From Paralichthys olivaceus (Eukaryota > Chordata > Actinopteri > Pleuronectiformes > Paralichthyidae): a stretch of 64,000 bases of DNA. Position 1 is the first letter of the stretch; each line of letters opens with the position of its first letter. The notes beneath the pieces are model-generated. The model saw only the letters and a list, made by a program, of their open reading frames with translations. It was not told where the DNA came from and ran no database searches. The stretch is taken from contig NC_091096.1 of the NCBI RefSeq assembly GCF_024713975.1, forward strand, positions 6,017,501 to 6,081,500, given 5' to 3'. Of the stretch, positions 12,401-24,758 are shown in pieces. The position numbers and the translations under genes are program-made.

Positions 12401-14351
12401 TGTTGGTTTGACTGAAAGCCAGATTACACAAAAGCTATTGGATGGATTACTGCAAAACTTGGCTGAAAGGAGGTGGTGTCGGTCAAGAAAGAAAACATCT
12501 TGGTGCAGATCCATGGGCAGGATTTCTTTTTTGATCACTTTAAAATTACGAGACGTAGAATTACATTTAACATTTAAGGAGCTATGAGTGTGTGCAGTTT
12601 CCTTCAGCTTGATTTAATGAAAGGGGACTACTGGGCCTTGGTGGAGGAATGCGCCATTCAACTGCCCTCACTGTGATATCAGCAGTGATGTCAGTCTTGA
12701 TTCAGTAAGAATCACAGGAAGGTCTTATGTTTTCATCAAACGCAGGAAAAAACCAAGGAGCAGCTCAGAGAATGACGTGCAGACGGAAGATTTATTGAAA
12801 TTCTTTGCTACTTACCAATCTCCATGACATCTATCTTAAAGGTGTCTGAGGTGACGTTCCCTAATGCATTGGAGGCCACCACTGTCAGATAATAATCCAC
12901 CCAGATGGAGGTGTGGACCTTGTCAAAGAAGCAGGAGTTCTTCCCTGCAGAGAGGTAGTCTGGACACTCGTGAATTCCTTCCAGTCTGTACGGAGACAAA
13001 ACGAGTCCTTCACTGACCAGGACATGGATGAATACAGCTCAGGGTGGACATGTGCATTTATTGTCAAACCATACTGATCAAATCATGCATCCATTACTTA
13101 TCCTCACAGTTTTGCTAAATTTTGCAGAAATCCATCCAACAGTAATTGAGATTTGTTTTTTTTCGGGACCAAAGTAGTGAAACAACCAGCTGACATCATC
13201 CTCAAACTGTCTGACGTGGTCAGTAATGGTATTTTTGCCCCTCAGGCCGAGGAGTGGGGGGGTGGGGGTCACACAGATGTTTGAAGTGTGCAGGTTAACT
13301 TCCACAGCAACAAAAAAATCGTGCACAGCTGACTGAGCACAAGTGTGTTATCAAGGGAGCTGGTAGTTTTCCACTGGCTCTTCTATAGCAACAGCAGCTT
13401 TACTGCCACTGACTCAGCGTGGGCGATAAACCTATGGGAGATTTAATTACCAGGTCATCAGTTGTTAATGCACACACTAAACTGTCATTAAAATCCTGCT
13501 TTGATCCCGGCTAGGAACCTTTGTTGTTCTCCTCTCTCTCACCTTCCCTGTGTTGCCACTGTTGAATAAATACAAAATTCAAAGAACAACAGTTGAAATG
13601 ACCTTTCTCTCTCATAGAAGAAGCGATGCGTGGTCTGCAGCCCTCCGTCAGAGCCGGGCTCCCACCAGCATGTGAATGTCTCCTTCTCAGGGGACCTGCA
13701 GCCGAGGAGGACTGGTTTCCCCGGTGGAGACATGCCTGGCAACACATGAGAGAAACAAGTGTCAGCTCCCTGTTCCCAAAGTGACACGATACAAAACAAA
13801 AAGCATGGTGACGCTATGATTTAGACAACATGGTAAGGGTTGGTTTGCTTACATGCTCACCTTCAGCAGGATTTTAAAAAACAGTTTTGGTTTTTGTATA
13901 CCCAGGTTTTAAGACACATGTCTGATTTCTTCGTCCAACGAGGTCAGCGAAGCTTAAATTAATTTGTGTACACAGAACTTAAAACCTACTATTGAAAAAT
14001 TAAACAGCATGTTATCTACCTATTGTAAAAGTTGCATTTTAAATATTTTCCATTGGCACGGCTCCTCAGAATTTGGGTCTAATCATGTTTTTTCATGTCA
14101 AAAGGAAAGAGAACTGGAGAAAAAACATTTTACGAAGGGTTTATTTTTTAATTTTTGTTTAACACTGAGGAAATTCAAAAACTGAGACAAATACAAAATG
14201 TAAAAAAGTATTTTGTATATTTGGCAAACAATTTGTAGCAGTCTTGTGGCTTTTAGCCAAAAATATTGTCATTCAAGCCTCTGAACTTACTGTTGCACTC
14301 AACTGCTGCAGACAGCAGCAAGAGCAGAGCCAACCCGAGATCCATCCTCAT
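9476..14351 (-). CDS. prlrb: Prolactin receptor, probably the teleost b paralogue
   Basis: This is a class I cytokine receptor that dimerises on prolactin and signals through JAK2/STAT5; in fish it acts in osmoregulation. Coding exons in transcription order: 14351-14291, 13735-13603, 12985-12816, 11375-11209, 11032-10891, 10792-10696, 10598-10529, 10252-9476. All phases agree and give 538 aa. The start [13 protein letters not shown] is a signal peptide. Domain D1 has the paired cysteines ([14 protein letters not shown] and HECPDY...NSCFF). D2 ends in WSEWS at residues 211-215. A transmembrane helix spans about 232-253, followed by Box 1 LLPPVPGPK (262-270). The last exon is a 259-residue cytoplasmic tail with several Tyr sites, including two DYxxVxEV modules. 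The symbol prlrb rests on the shorter tail; prlra is the alternative. Confidence 0.9.
12390..12690 (+). repeat. Dispersed repeat fragment in prlr intron
   Basis: The words CCATTTGTTTGTTGG, GATTACACAAAAGCTATTGG, TTGGTGCAGATCC and GGGGACTACTGGGCCTTGG occur in the order I recall from a repeat family widespread in teleosts. Matching but diverged pieces lie at about 33.67-33.80 kb (CCATTTGTTTGT, CTACTGGACAGATTT) and 26.35 kb (GGGGACAGTTGGGCC). Class is unresolved and the copy looks old. Confidence 0.5.
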
Positions 14352-16050
14352 CCTGGCACAACCCGTCACCTTCTGTGCCCTAAAACACAAAGTGACATCA
14401 CAGGGCGCGAGGTCAACGAGGTGATGTGAACACGTGGCTCGGCTGCGTCTTGTTTTTACCTAAAACAAGGACACGCAGCGTGAAAGAACAATAAACACAA
14501 CCAATGATCATTTGCACATTTTGTAGCCAACACATACAGGCCAGCTGTGGTCGTCACATGCTGGTGGAACACGGTTTACTTAAGATGCTCGATTGCTTCA
14601 AAGGTATTTGGACTCAGTGAGAATGCATTGATTACCTCAGAGTGGGCACTCTGCAGATTTCTGATTGGTTCACATTCCTGAGTAGTTGATCGTGTCCCTC
14701 GGATCTCTGGAGAAGCAGCTTCTAGTCACAATGCAGCACAGCACTGGAACCAATTGCTTACTTTGACTGAACATCATAAAACCTGTTTTTATCTGTTTCA
14801 TATATACAGATTTTATCATTTTATCTCTTCTACCTCTTTTAGTTTGCTTGGATTTTCTATCTATCTATTTATCAGCTGAACACAGGCCCAGTAGAACTGC
14901 ATTCCAATCTCTATGTGGAGGCCTTGAAACATTAGCATGACATTTTAATTAAATATATGATTTCTTAGATTGGGGAAACGTGATCTAACCTGCAGATATA
15001 GAACTTTTAAAAGCTAAATTACATTTTTTTCATTGTCAGTCAAGCCCCTTGAAATACACTATAAACATTATACCACACATAGTAAGCTTTAAAGTATTTT
15101 ATTACATCCTGTGAATACACTGCACACCTATATATCATATCTACACGTCTGGGTGCACACGAACATCAAAATGAAACTAAAACTCCAGTGATTTCATGAA
15201 TGGAATGAATTTGAAAGGCATCTAAACTCCTGCAAGGACAGTAAAAAAAAAATATCTGACAAATTTTTAAAAAATAAAAACATGTAGAGATGACTCACCT
15301 CACGGTTTAGGGCGGGTGTCAACCTCTTCTGCTACATTGAGCTGATGTTGATGCGTCCACAGGAGGAAAAGTAGAGTGACCTCCTGAACACCTCCTCACA
15401 CCTCCTCTCACCTGAACACAGGTGAGTCTGATGTCAGGTGTCAATATGAGAAAGAGGAGTCATGGAGGGGGGAGGGGTTTATGATGACGTCAATATGTGT
15501 CCACCTCACTTGAGGAACAACCAAAGAGTGCAGCAGAGACAAGATGTCTCACTTCAACCCTCATTGTCTACTCACCACCATGCTGATGAGCTGCGTCTAC
15601 AATTTGATATGCGTTTCTAATGTAATTAAAATTATTTATTTTTTATACTGTCAAATTTTTATTTCCTAATTGAAGTTGACTATTGACCATGATTTGTTAG
15701 AAGGGTTGGTCAGTGGCCAGTGAAAATTGGACATTTTCTTTATGAAATGTTGTAGAAGTGATCGTCTGAAAATTACTGAAACAATTGCTGAGATTAATAG
15801 AAATAAAGTGTTGAATACTGATATTATCTGTTTCCCACCTTGTTAAGTCATTGTTGATAATTATTGTGAGAAATCATTAACGTCATCAGTGTCTTCACAT
15901 CTTTTATCATTAATAATAATATATAACTAAAGGCAAACTGAGCAAATGTGTTATTTCAGAAGAACTGGTAGCCCTTCGTATGACTCAGTAGCCATGAAGT
16001 AGCTCTCAGTTTCAAAAAGTTTGGTGACCCCTGCTTTAAAGTTTACCCAC
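14352..16050. other. prlr 5' leader and the prlr/malt1 divergent intergenic region
   Basis: On the minus strand the signal-peptide exon extends upstream to an acceptor at about 14380. A good donor (GAG|GTGAGTC, minus strand, boundary near 15299/15300) marks a likely noncoding first exon at about 15300-15420. That exon region carries short direct repeats of CACCTCCTCACACCTCCTCT type. The rest is AT-rich, and I see no further gene. prlr and malt1 are transcribed away from each other across this interval. Confidence 0.4.
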
Positions 16051-16059
16051 AGTGAATCA

Positions 16060-16212
16060 TCTTGACGCGCGTGTCACCTTTGGCGCGGTTGCAGTGGGCG
16101 TGTCCGTGTCGCTTCTTTCCAGGAAGTAAACTTGTTGAGTTTTTGTGAGTTGAGTTGTGAAGTGAAACAGAAGAGTCTCCGGTCTGATGGTGAGCTCCTC
16201 CTGCCGTCGGTC
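16060..16212 (+). promoter_or_regulatory. malt1 promoter/5'UTR candidate
   Basis: A CpG-rich patch directly precedes the malt1 ATG. It contains an E2F-like TTTGGCGC (16079-16086) and an ETS-like AGGAAGT (16121-16127), with no TATA box. This is a TATA-less promoter pattern; the function of the individual sites is inferred. Confidence 0.35.
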
Positions 16213-17845
16213 ATGTCGGACTCCTCGGACAGATCCACGAAGATCCACCTGCTGAAGGAGCCGCTGGTGAAGAAGCTGTGCGACGTGTTGGACAAATCCA
16301 GCGGCAGAGGATGGCGGCGACTCGGAGAGATCGTCTGCAGCGAGCGACGCCTCAGAGTCAGGTGGGATGGAAGTGACTCTGTCCTGCGGACACTGAGACA
16401 CTCAGACACAGTTGTTCTAATGAAAACAATTAGAGTGATAATTTTGAATGATATCAGCAACAGTTCATATAATAATAATAATAATTGTTGTCTGAATCCT
16501 GCAGCTCTGGAGTCAGAGATATAGCAGAAATATTCTAATGTAGTATACAGTTGTAGTGCAAGTCAAGTACCCTGCATTGTGTCACACACTGTATATAAAA
16601 CGAATACAGTTTTGCATCGTATTCTGTGGAGCTGTTTAATTGTCCTACATAATATAAAGAGCTCTAGATGTTGTTTATTCTTACATGTTATAGGTTCATT
16701 TACACATTTTAAATAAGAGTAATGGCAGAAGATGACTAAATGTAGGTTGTTAATGTTTTCTGAAATCTGTTTTAAGGTGTTTGTAGAATCAAACATTTTT
16801 TTGCCGAATCACAGATTTTTAAAAGAGTTTTTGAACGAGAAGTAAATCTTAATTTTTCTGATAAAAACACTGATTGTTTGGTGTGTGGCTGTAGCCTGTG
16901 TATGAAAACTGTATATTTATACTTATCATTATTAAGCTACATGTCTGTATCAGTATCTGTCTGTAAATTTGCTCTCTGTGTTTAAGTATATTTATCTTTA
17001 CTGACGACCTGAGTTGATTCTCATATCTGCATCGTTCTGCAGCTCTGACGACATGGAGATGTGCTCTCTGAAGGTGTTGCAGCTGGACGGCAGCCCCAGC
17101 CGCATGCTGCTGAGGCTGATGGGAGAGCGGGGCTGCACCACGGGTCAGCTGATGGACTACCTCCAAACTCTCGGCAACTCAGAGGCTGTGCAATGCCTGA
17201 AACCGTCAGGTAGAGTAGGACAACCCCTGCTGGGCCTTTTATTATGTTGTTAGGTAGATATTTGTTATCTGTGTTGTATTTTTAGATTAAAAGAGAATCA
17301 ATGACTCATTCACAGTACAATATTTATGGAAATTGAGTGACATTTAGCTTGATTTAAACACGACGAAAGGGAGTGGAAAGTGGAACAGTGGAAACTTGAT
17401 CATCACTGAATATAATTCACTGAAGTATTTTCAGATTTTTACGTTTTTTTTGCCAGTTTAGAGGTCAGATTAATCCCTCTCAGCTTGATTGCCTTTCCTT
17501 AGAGTTATGTTCAGATCAGAGTTTTGTATCTTGAATCTTAGTGTTTAATTTAGCCTATGTGAGCAACCAGTTTTTAAATAGACATATTTTGTTGAGAAAT
17601 GAGGTCACGAAGCGTTCAGGAGTGGTTACATTTCAAACTGTTTTTCAGTTGCTGATGTCATTTTAATTACTGGGACAGGGTTTTGTTTGAAAGTGTCTTT
17701 AATGTTCAGCCTTGCAGATTCTCATCCAGCCCCAGTCACTGGCTCTTATATCGGGACACAATCTGCGGCTCAGCTGTCACGCTGTGGGCAAAGCTCCGGT
17801 GCAGTACCAGTGGTTCAAGAGTAAGGATGAGGTGAGACACAGACG

Positions 17846-17912
<67 letters not shown>

Positions 17913-20900
17913 CGGAGGGTGGAAAAGAAGAGAGGTTGTTAAAACATACTGTCTGAATCATTCTAGAACTAAAGTGTTTGTAAAAAGTGTAAACTTGTGT
18001 TTGTGCACAACTCAGTATTTTTGCATCATTTCTTCTTTCTTTGTTTGATATTTATTCACTAAATACACTTGCCTGGCACGTCCTGTTAAATTTCCAAGTA
18101 AAAAAACCTATGAGTCACAAAGTGCTGTTGTTCAGGTTTGAATCATCTTCACTGTTGCTTCTCCATCATCCAAAGCAAAAGCACTGCCCACTCATTACTT
18201 CTTGTTGTATCTACAATACTGCAGCATTAAGAAACCTGTAGTCAATTTCTGCATTTCCCTTGCTCTGTTTTATTCATTCAACCACTGTAAGAAGCTTAGA
18301 TAAATATCATACCATAGTCAAATACGCTTGTGTACAACAAACATGATGTTAACCAACCAATCCTCCAGCAGGTCTGATTTCCCAAAATAGAGAAACATGT
18401 CTCTATCTTTCCTTTATTGATCCTAAACATAAGAAAACAAATTATATTGTCTTTAAAAAATGAAAATGAAACATGGATTGCTGTGCAGCTTCAAGAAATC
18501 TCTGTAAACTGCATTTTAGTGAACATGCAGTGACACTGAAGCTCTAAATGCACCACGTGTTTGAAGAGATCCATGAGGATACAAGACAACTTCATCACGG
18601 AGCTGGTAGAGTGAGCAAAGGAGAGCGAATAAGAACCAGGGATAAAGAGTTGAGGTTTACATGGTGGTAAATATGATTCACATTTTCACCTCAGGTGCCG
18701 AACAGCTTCTCTCCAGACCTGGTGATAAGTCCGGTCCAGCTGAAGGACGCTGGCTTTTACATCTGCAGGGTCAACTGTGGGGAAACTTTTGAGTTCAGCC
18801 AGTGGGCTCAGGTGGACGTCCTGAGTGTCACCATGCCTTACGGTAAGATATTGTTAAAGTCTCAACTGTAACAGCAGTTTCCTGCTTTGTGACTGCACGA
18901 TACAGGTTGAACCTGTAACTTTAACACACTAATGATGTTTCCGTCTCCCTCCAGCACCAGGGCAGAGTTATCATTCCTTAGAGGGTCGGCTGAAGCTGGT
19001 GATCCAGCCTCAGACCCAGCGGCTTCTTGTAGGGGAAACCCTTCAGCTGGAGTGTGGAGCCATGGGACGACCGATCCCTCGATACCAGTGGCACAGAAAT
19101 GGAGTTCCGATCCTCAACGCCACAAAGAGGAAGCTCACGGTGAGGATTTGTTTTTATTTGGAAACAATTTTACTGTGTCAAACCTTAAAAAAAACAAAAC
19201 TGTTTTGTTACAGTCGACTGATCGTTAATGGCTCGCTGTGCGTTTCAGGTTCCTCATGTGACGCAGGATCACAATGGCAGGTATCGCTGTGAGATCAGCA
19301 GCAGCTCTGAGCGAATGTGGTCCAATGAAGTCGAGGTTGTCACAGGTATGTCAGCGCTGTGTTTGTCAGTTCCATTGTTACAGCTCAATCGGACCAGCTC
19401 TGATTTCATCTTGTCTGAGTGATTATTTGCTCTGTTCTCGACTGAAAGCACCGAGGATATCTGTCCAGCTCTCAGGGGCAATGGAGTGCTCCGAAGGTAG
19501 AGTTGAAAGACCTGGGTAGTAAATGGCAATAGGATAACAATAAGCTGGTGTACGCTGCATGGAAATGTTAATCATCACTTTTATTAAGACATTAACAAGC
19601 ACAATGTTCACAGGGTTCTATCTCCAGGTGTCACATGCATGATTTCTAATTTGAATAATGTCTTTTTCAATCAATTCTGTTAAAGTTAAAGGTTGTCACT
19701 ATTCTATATTTGTTCCTCATAGTCAACAAATCCCATGAAAAGACCAAAACCAACACTGAATCTATCCTACAGTATTGTCTTTGTATTAGAGCCAGATAAA
19801 GCTTATTGCGCAGTGTCGTAGACGTCCATTGTTGTCTTACAAACACTACAAACTGTCAATGATCACTAGCAATAATTTCCCAATTTGGGATCAATAAAGT
19901 ACGTCTATCTAAAATAAACACTAAAAACTACAGTGCCCAGCAATTTTAGAAAATCATCTTTTCAAAAATGAAACCACGTATTAGGAAACAATAGTAAGTC
20001 ACGACCTTCAGGCTGCCGCAGATGGAATAGAGAAGTGAAAACATATTGAGAGAGATTTTAACTCACTGTTGACTTTTCATGGGATTCATTGACAAGTAGA
20101 AAAACACAGAATAACACTGGTCTTAATCTGTAGATTTATTTATTGGTTCGTCGTCTCAATCGCTGATGGTGTGAGGCTCACCTTCTCTCTGATCTTTTTT
20201 TCTTTAATCAAAAGAGCATTTTTCTAAAACTGCTCATGTTACGTGATGGTGACGTATTCATCTGTTTAATTCCTAGATGACCTCTATGCCATTGGAGGAG
20301 GTGAGTGTAAGAGTGCTCATCGACTGTTTCTACATATCTTTCCAAACACATGTTTTACTCACACTTGCGTTTTTTTTCGTTGTGTGTTGACTTCAGGTTC
20401 TGGTGATTTTTTCCTGAACAGTGTTCCAGACCAACTTCATGGTAAGAGTGTGTCTCACACACTTTGTTATGTAAATGTTTGTGATCACCGTGTTCTTAAC
20501 TGAATGTTTCTCTTCATATCGCAGTGTTGCTCTGAGCTGTGTGTGTCTGCATGTGTTGCTGTTCTGTTTGATACTATACAAGTATATTTTTGTCCTGGTC
20601 ACCCAAAAAATAAGGATGTGAGACTTATTGCTTTCTTGTAATTGACAACTTCAGCAGTTACACAGGTCGACAATAATATCACATAACTAAAGTCCAACAA
20701 CACAAGAGACTAATGGCGGAAAAATACCATCGAGTTAAATAAATATCTTTATGAAACAGTGTCCCCAGAAATGGGCAATTAAAATATAAATTCTGGTTTG
20801 TTTTTATTCAAAAGGTGTTAAACGACTTCAGATTGCTATAAATGTGTGGTAGTCAGTCTACTGTGACCCACTTCCTTCCTGTGTGTGTTACTTTGTGAAT

Positions 20901-23900
20901 TTACGTAGTTTGGTTTACTATGGATGGTTGTTTTATGCGAAAGGGGAATTTGTTCTTTGCTGTCACATAGAAAACACATCAAATATCATGAAAGTAGAGT
21001 CAGAGACAAAACACAACTGAACATCTTTAGAAGATTTTATTAAACAGGCAGTGAAAATGTCTGTGGAGAGTGATACTTATAATCACCTGTTACATATGCA
21101 TATATGTTATCTATGAGAATATTTTCTATGGATCCCTGTGTTAAACCCGGGATAATGTTGGACACATGAGTTTTCTATCTCCCATAGTTTAACTTTAACT
21201 GTTTATCTGCCTCCCAGCGACTGACAAAGTGGCCCTGCTGATCGGGAATCTCTCGTACCAGAACCACCCGCAGCTCAAGGCTCCCATGGTGGACGTGTAC
21301 GACCTCACCAACCTCCTGCGGCAGCTGAACTTCAAGGTGGTTTCACTGCTGGACCTCACAGAGTCGGAGATGAGAAACGCGGTCGACGAGTTCCTGCTGC
21401 TTCTTCACAAGGGAGTCTATGGTGTGTTGGGACTTTTTCCTCCTGATGATACTTGATGTGGATACATGTCCAGAAACATTCACAACCATAACTAAGGCCT
21501 TTTCATAGATTCATGTAAAACATTTTCTTCCTTCATGAACCATCTGTGTAGCCACAATCCTCCTCTGTAATCAAGGTACTGGATTTAAATGAACACCCCC
21601 TTCTCTCTTAAGGTCTGCTGTACTACGCTGGTCATGGATATGAGAACTACGGCAACAGTTTCATGGTGCCGGTAGATGCACCAAACCCGTACAGATCAGC
21701 CAACTGCTTATGTGTGCAGAGCATCCTGAAACTGATGCAGGAGAAGGAGACAGGCCTCAATGTTTTTCTGATGGACATGTGCAGGAAAAGGTGAGTGCTA
21801 ACTGTTTACTGACGAAAAGATGAATCAATTAATTAAGAAAATCAATTAATTAATCAGCAAATTCACCAATGTATCATAGAGCTGTTATAGATTAATCACC
21901 TTGGTTTGATCTCAGAAGGTTTATAGATTTATTCATTTTCCAGGAATATTCATGACGATAGCGCTCCAAACATTGTCCTGAGGGTCACGGCCAACATCGT
22001 GTTTGGATATGCAACGCAAGTTTAAAACATCATTTTAAAATTGATACAATAAAATCTAAAAAATCTTTAGAAAAATAAAATCAAATGTTGTTCTCCTCAT
22101 GTGGCTGTGCAGGTGCCAAGATGCCGAAGCCTTCGAGCTGAGCTCCAGTGGTTTCACCAACGGTGTGTTCGTCAAGTTTTTAAAGAAGCGACTGCTGGAG
22201 GATGAGAAGATCACCGTGGTGCTGGACAGAGTCGCTGAGGGTGAGAAGGGAACAGAAACTCATACATAATGCAACATGAACTATAAATGATCAACATGTT
22301 AAATATGTCAATTAAAAATAAGTGTGTAATCAACAAAGCCTTTAAAATGCAACTCAGGCTGCACTTGCATCTAAAAATTAATCTGCGACTGAGAAGATTT
22401 TGAGGCTAACATGAACCCTAACCTTAGCTTTGCCTTATTAATGTCAAAATTGTATCAGCTTACTTGTGGACTAATGAAGTTTCCTTTTAAATGCAGGGTA
22501 GATGAATAAAAACGACTTTAAGATGCCCTGACTATTTAATAAGAGTTGGGATCAGGACACGTTGTGTGTCTTAAATGTTTGCTAAGGGTGTGTCAATTAA
22601 ATTAACATTTAAAATAAAACAATAAATAAGATGGCTCTTACAGTGGGGCACGTATTTTTTGATCGCCCCAGGTTCAACTCATGTACCAGATGTATTGGAT
22701 ATTTTAGAAGGTTTAAAAGTCAATAAAAAAACATTTGTAGAAACAATGATTTGTAATTTTCAGACATGGGTCAGTTTGATGCTACGAAGGGGAAGCAGGC
22801 TCTGGAGATCCGCAGCAGCCTGTCAGAGAAGAGGGCTCTGGCCGATCCTATTCTGCCCGGCGACAGCGCCGATCTTTCTCACGCTCTCAGTCGACAGTGG
22901 GCGAAGGCTCACGGTAAGTTTTATTTAAAAATATTTGTTTGTAATACGTATGTGGTCACAATAGTGGGAAGCCTCTATTTGCTTACTGCGACTCAGTACA
23001 GCACGCTCATTCAAATGTTGACTCTGCTTACACCCAAACACAATATTATCACTCTTCTGTCAGCTGATAAATCTTTGCATACAGAAGACATTTGTTTTTT
23101 TTATGGGAAGAAGAAAACATTAATTGTGGTAGTTCAGAAGATTTATTCCAACCTTGAAATTCAAAGCATAAAAATATATTTAAAAACTGTGGACTAATAC
23201 CACACATTAATACATTTTAAATACCTGTATAGCTGCGTACATATACATTATAGTGTTTGACCATTATTAAAATGTTTATTTAAAAAAAAAGATTGACAGT
23301 TTTTGTGTATTATTCCAGAGCTTCCTGAGAGTATGAGTCTCAACTTTGACTGCGGGGCTCAGATCAAGTTGGGCTTCGCTGCGGAGTTCTCTAACGTGCT
23401 CGTCATTTACACTTACATCGTCAAGAAGCCCGAGCACATGTCCTTCTGCCAAGCTCACGTCACTGACTTCTCACAGGTTAGTATGTTGTCATGAACACAG
23501 CTTATCAAACTTTAAAGTACATCGTACCACCTGTGGGGCAGTTAGACCTTGGTATGATCCAGATGTTATTTATTTTTGTGTATTAATTGGTTGTGTTTGA
23601 ACATACTGTACACTGCTACCTGCTTCTTCTCCTCCCTGCAGGACCTTGATGTGGATCCTAAAGAAATGAACAGAGAGACTCCAGAGGAGACGGGCATCTA
23701 CCTCCTGTCCAGCAGCCTGCCGCAGCACTGTCTCTACACCAGACTCAGCTCACTGCAGAAGCTCAGGGTAAAACACGTCATTATATTCTGGACGTATAGT
23801 GCTGGCTAAAAGTTGAATATCTGCACAAACAGAAAAAGATTTGTGTTTATCCCTGTGATCGCGCCGGTGAAAGCCAGTGGCTGGAGGCGTAATGTTTTCG

Positions 23901-24758
23901 GGTTGTCCATCCGAACATACGTCCCATTCTTGTGAACGTTATATCTCAAGAATGTAGTGACAGAATTTTGGTAAAATTTGGTGCAAAGATTTTGGATTCT
24001 TTTTGAACTACTATTTTGGAGAATTTATATTTTTCGGGGAACTGATATGTATGTGCCAATTTATTTTTAGATGCAGAGATATTTCAAATTTTTAAAGCTA
24101 TAGAAGCTACAGCAAAAGTCAAGGTATCCTCATGTCACCTGGTTTATCCTCCAGGTGCCATGAACGTTTGCATAAAGCTTCACATAATGATTTGAACATT
24201 GGATCGAGAGAGAGAGAGAGAGACTGGCATGGTTAGAGCCACTTTAAAAACAATCACAATAAATATTCTCCTCACATGCAACAGGAGGAGCTGGTGTTCA
24301 CTGTGTGCCTTCAGGGTACCTTCCCAGCCATGGACGACGATCCTGTCCATTGGACCAAAAGCATCAACATTGGAAAGCCACTGATAGCCCGACTGGACCT
24401 GCACGGGGCCATGCGGAAGAATAGCTGCCTGCAGACCTGCATGATACCCCATAGCCCGTCACACAGCCCCTGCCACAGCCCCAGGCCTGAACACTGCCTC
24501 CACCTTAATCACGGGCTGCTGCAGGCCCAGGACTTCAGCCGCTTGTCCCCGCAGCCCCACATGTACGAGTGTTTTCATGGCGCAGTGGGAGAATCCTTCT
24601 ATGAAAATCTCAGCCCGTGTCACAATGAGCAGATGCACAACTCAGGTGGTGGGCTTTCAACCTCGCCAGGTAGGATGAGCATCCCTATAGAGGCCAGCGA
24701 TGACATCAACGAGCTGCAGACAGTGTTCATCAACAGCCTGCAGCTTCAGCAGCAGTGA
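16213..24758 (+). CDS. malt1: MALT1 paracaspase
   Basis: The protein is a scaffold and Arg-specific cysteine protease of the CARD-BCL10-MALT1 complex, acting in the cytosol downstream of antigen and innate receptors to activate NF-kB. Exons: 16213-16361, 17043-17209, 17710-17831, 18695-18842, 18955-19139, 19249-19345, 19449-19496, 20277-20300, 20397-20441, 21218-21421, 21613-21790, 21944-22015, 22113-22240, 22764-22913, 23319-23476, 23642-23767, 24285-24758. Phases agree and give 824 aa, the length of human MALT1A. In order: death domain (1-105), two Ig domains (about 110-290), paracaspase domain (about 330-555) with His404 in YAGHGYEN and Cys453 in DMCRKR, a third Ig domain, and a Cys/His/Ser/Pro-rich tail. 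TRAF6-type motifs are TPEETG (638-643) and PIEASD (801-806). The intron after 22015 has a GC donor. Close identity to human MALT1 favours this over the extra fish paracaspases. Confidence 0.96.
17845..17912. repeat. (CA)n microsatellite in malt1 intron 3
   Basis: A nearly perfect CA dinucleotide tract of about 65 bases begins 14 bases after the donor of exon 3. It is probably length-polymorphic. Confidence 0.95.
23870..24090 (+). repeat. Dispersed repeat fragment in malt1 last intron
   Basis: The words GGCTGGAGGCGTAATGTTTT, CGGGTTGTCCATCCG and TATATCTCAAGAATG match the order I recall from a common fish dispersed repeat. It continues with AATTTTGGTAAAATTTGGTG and GGGGAACTGATATG. Class is unresolved; it looks old and truncated. 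Confidence 0.45.
24204..24223. repeat. Short (GA)n tract
   Basis: A GA dinucleotide run of about 18 bases lies 60 bases before the last malt1 exon. Confidence 0.85.

Noticed and set aside
16057-16460. Minus-strand open frames of 114 and 128 codons over the malt1 first exon
   Set aside because: They are antisense shadows of the GC-rich death-domain exon, with no domain, splice support or conserved start.
17845-17912. Possible CRISPR-like or regulatory array
   Set aside because: It is a plain CA dinucleotide microsatellite without spacers.
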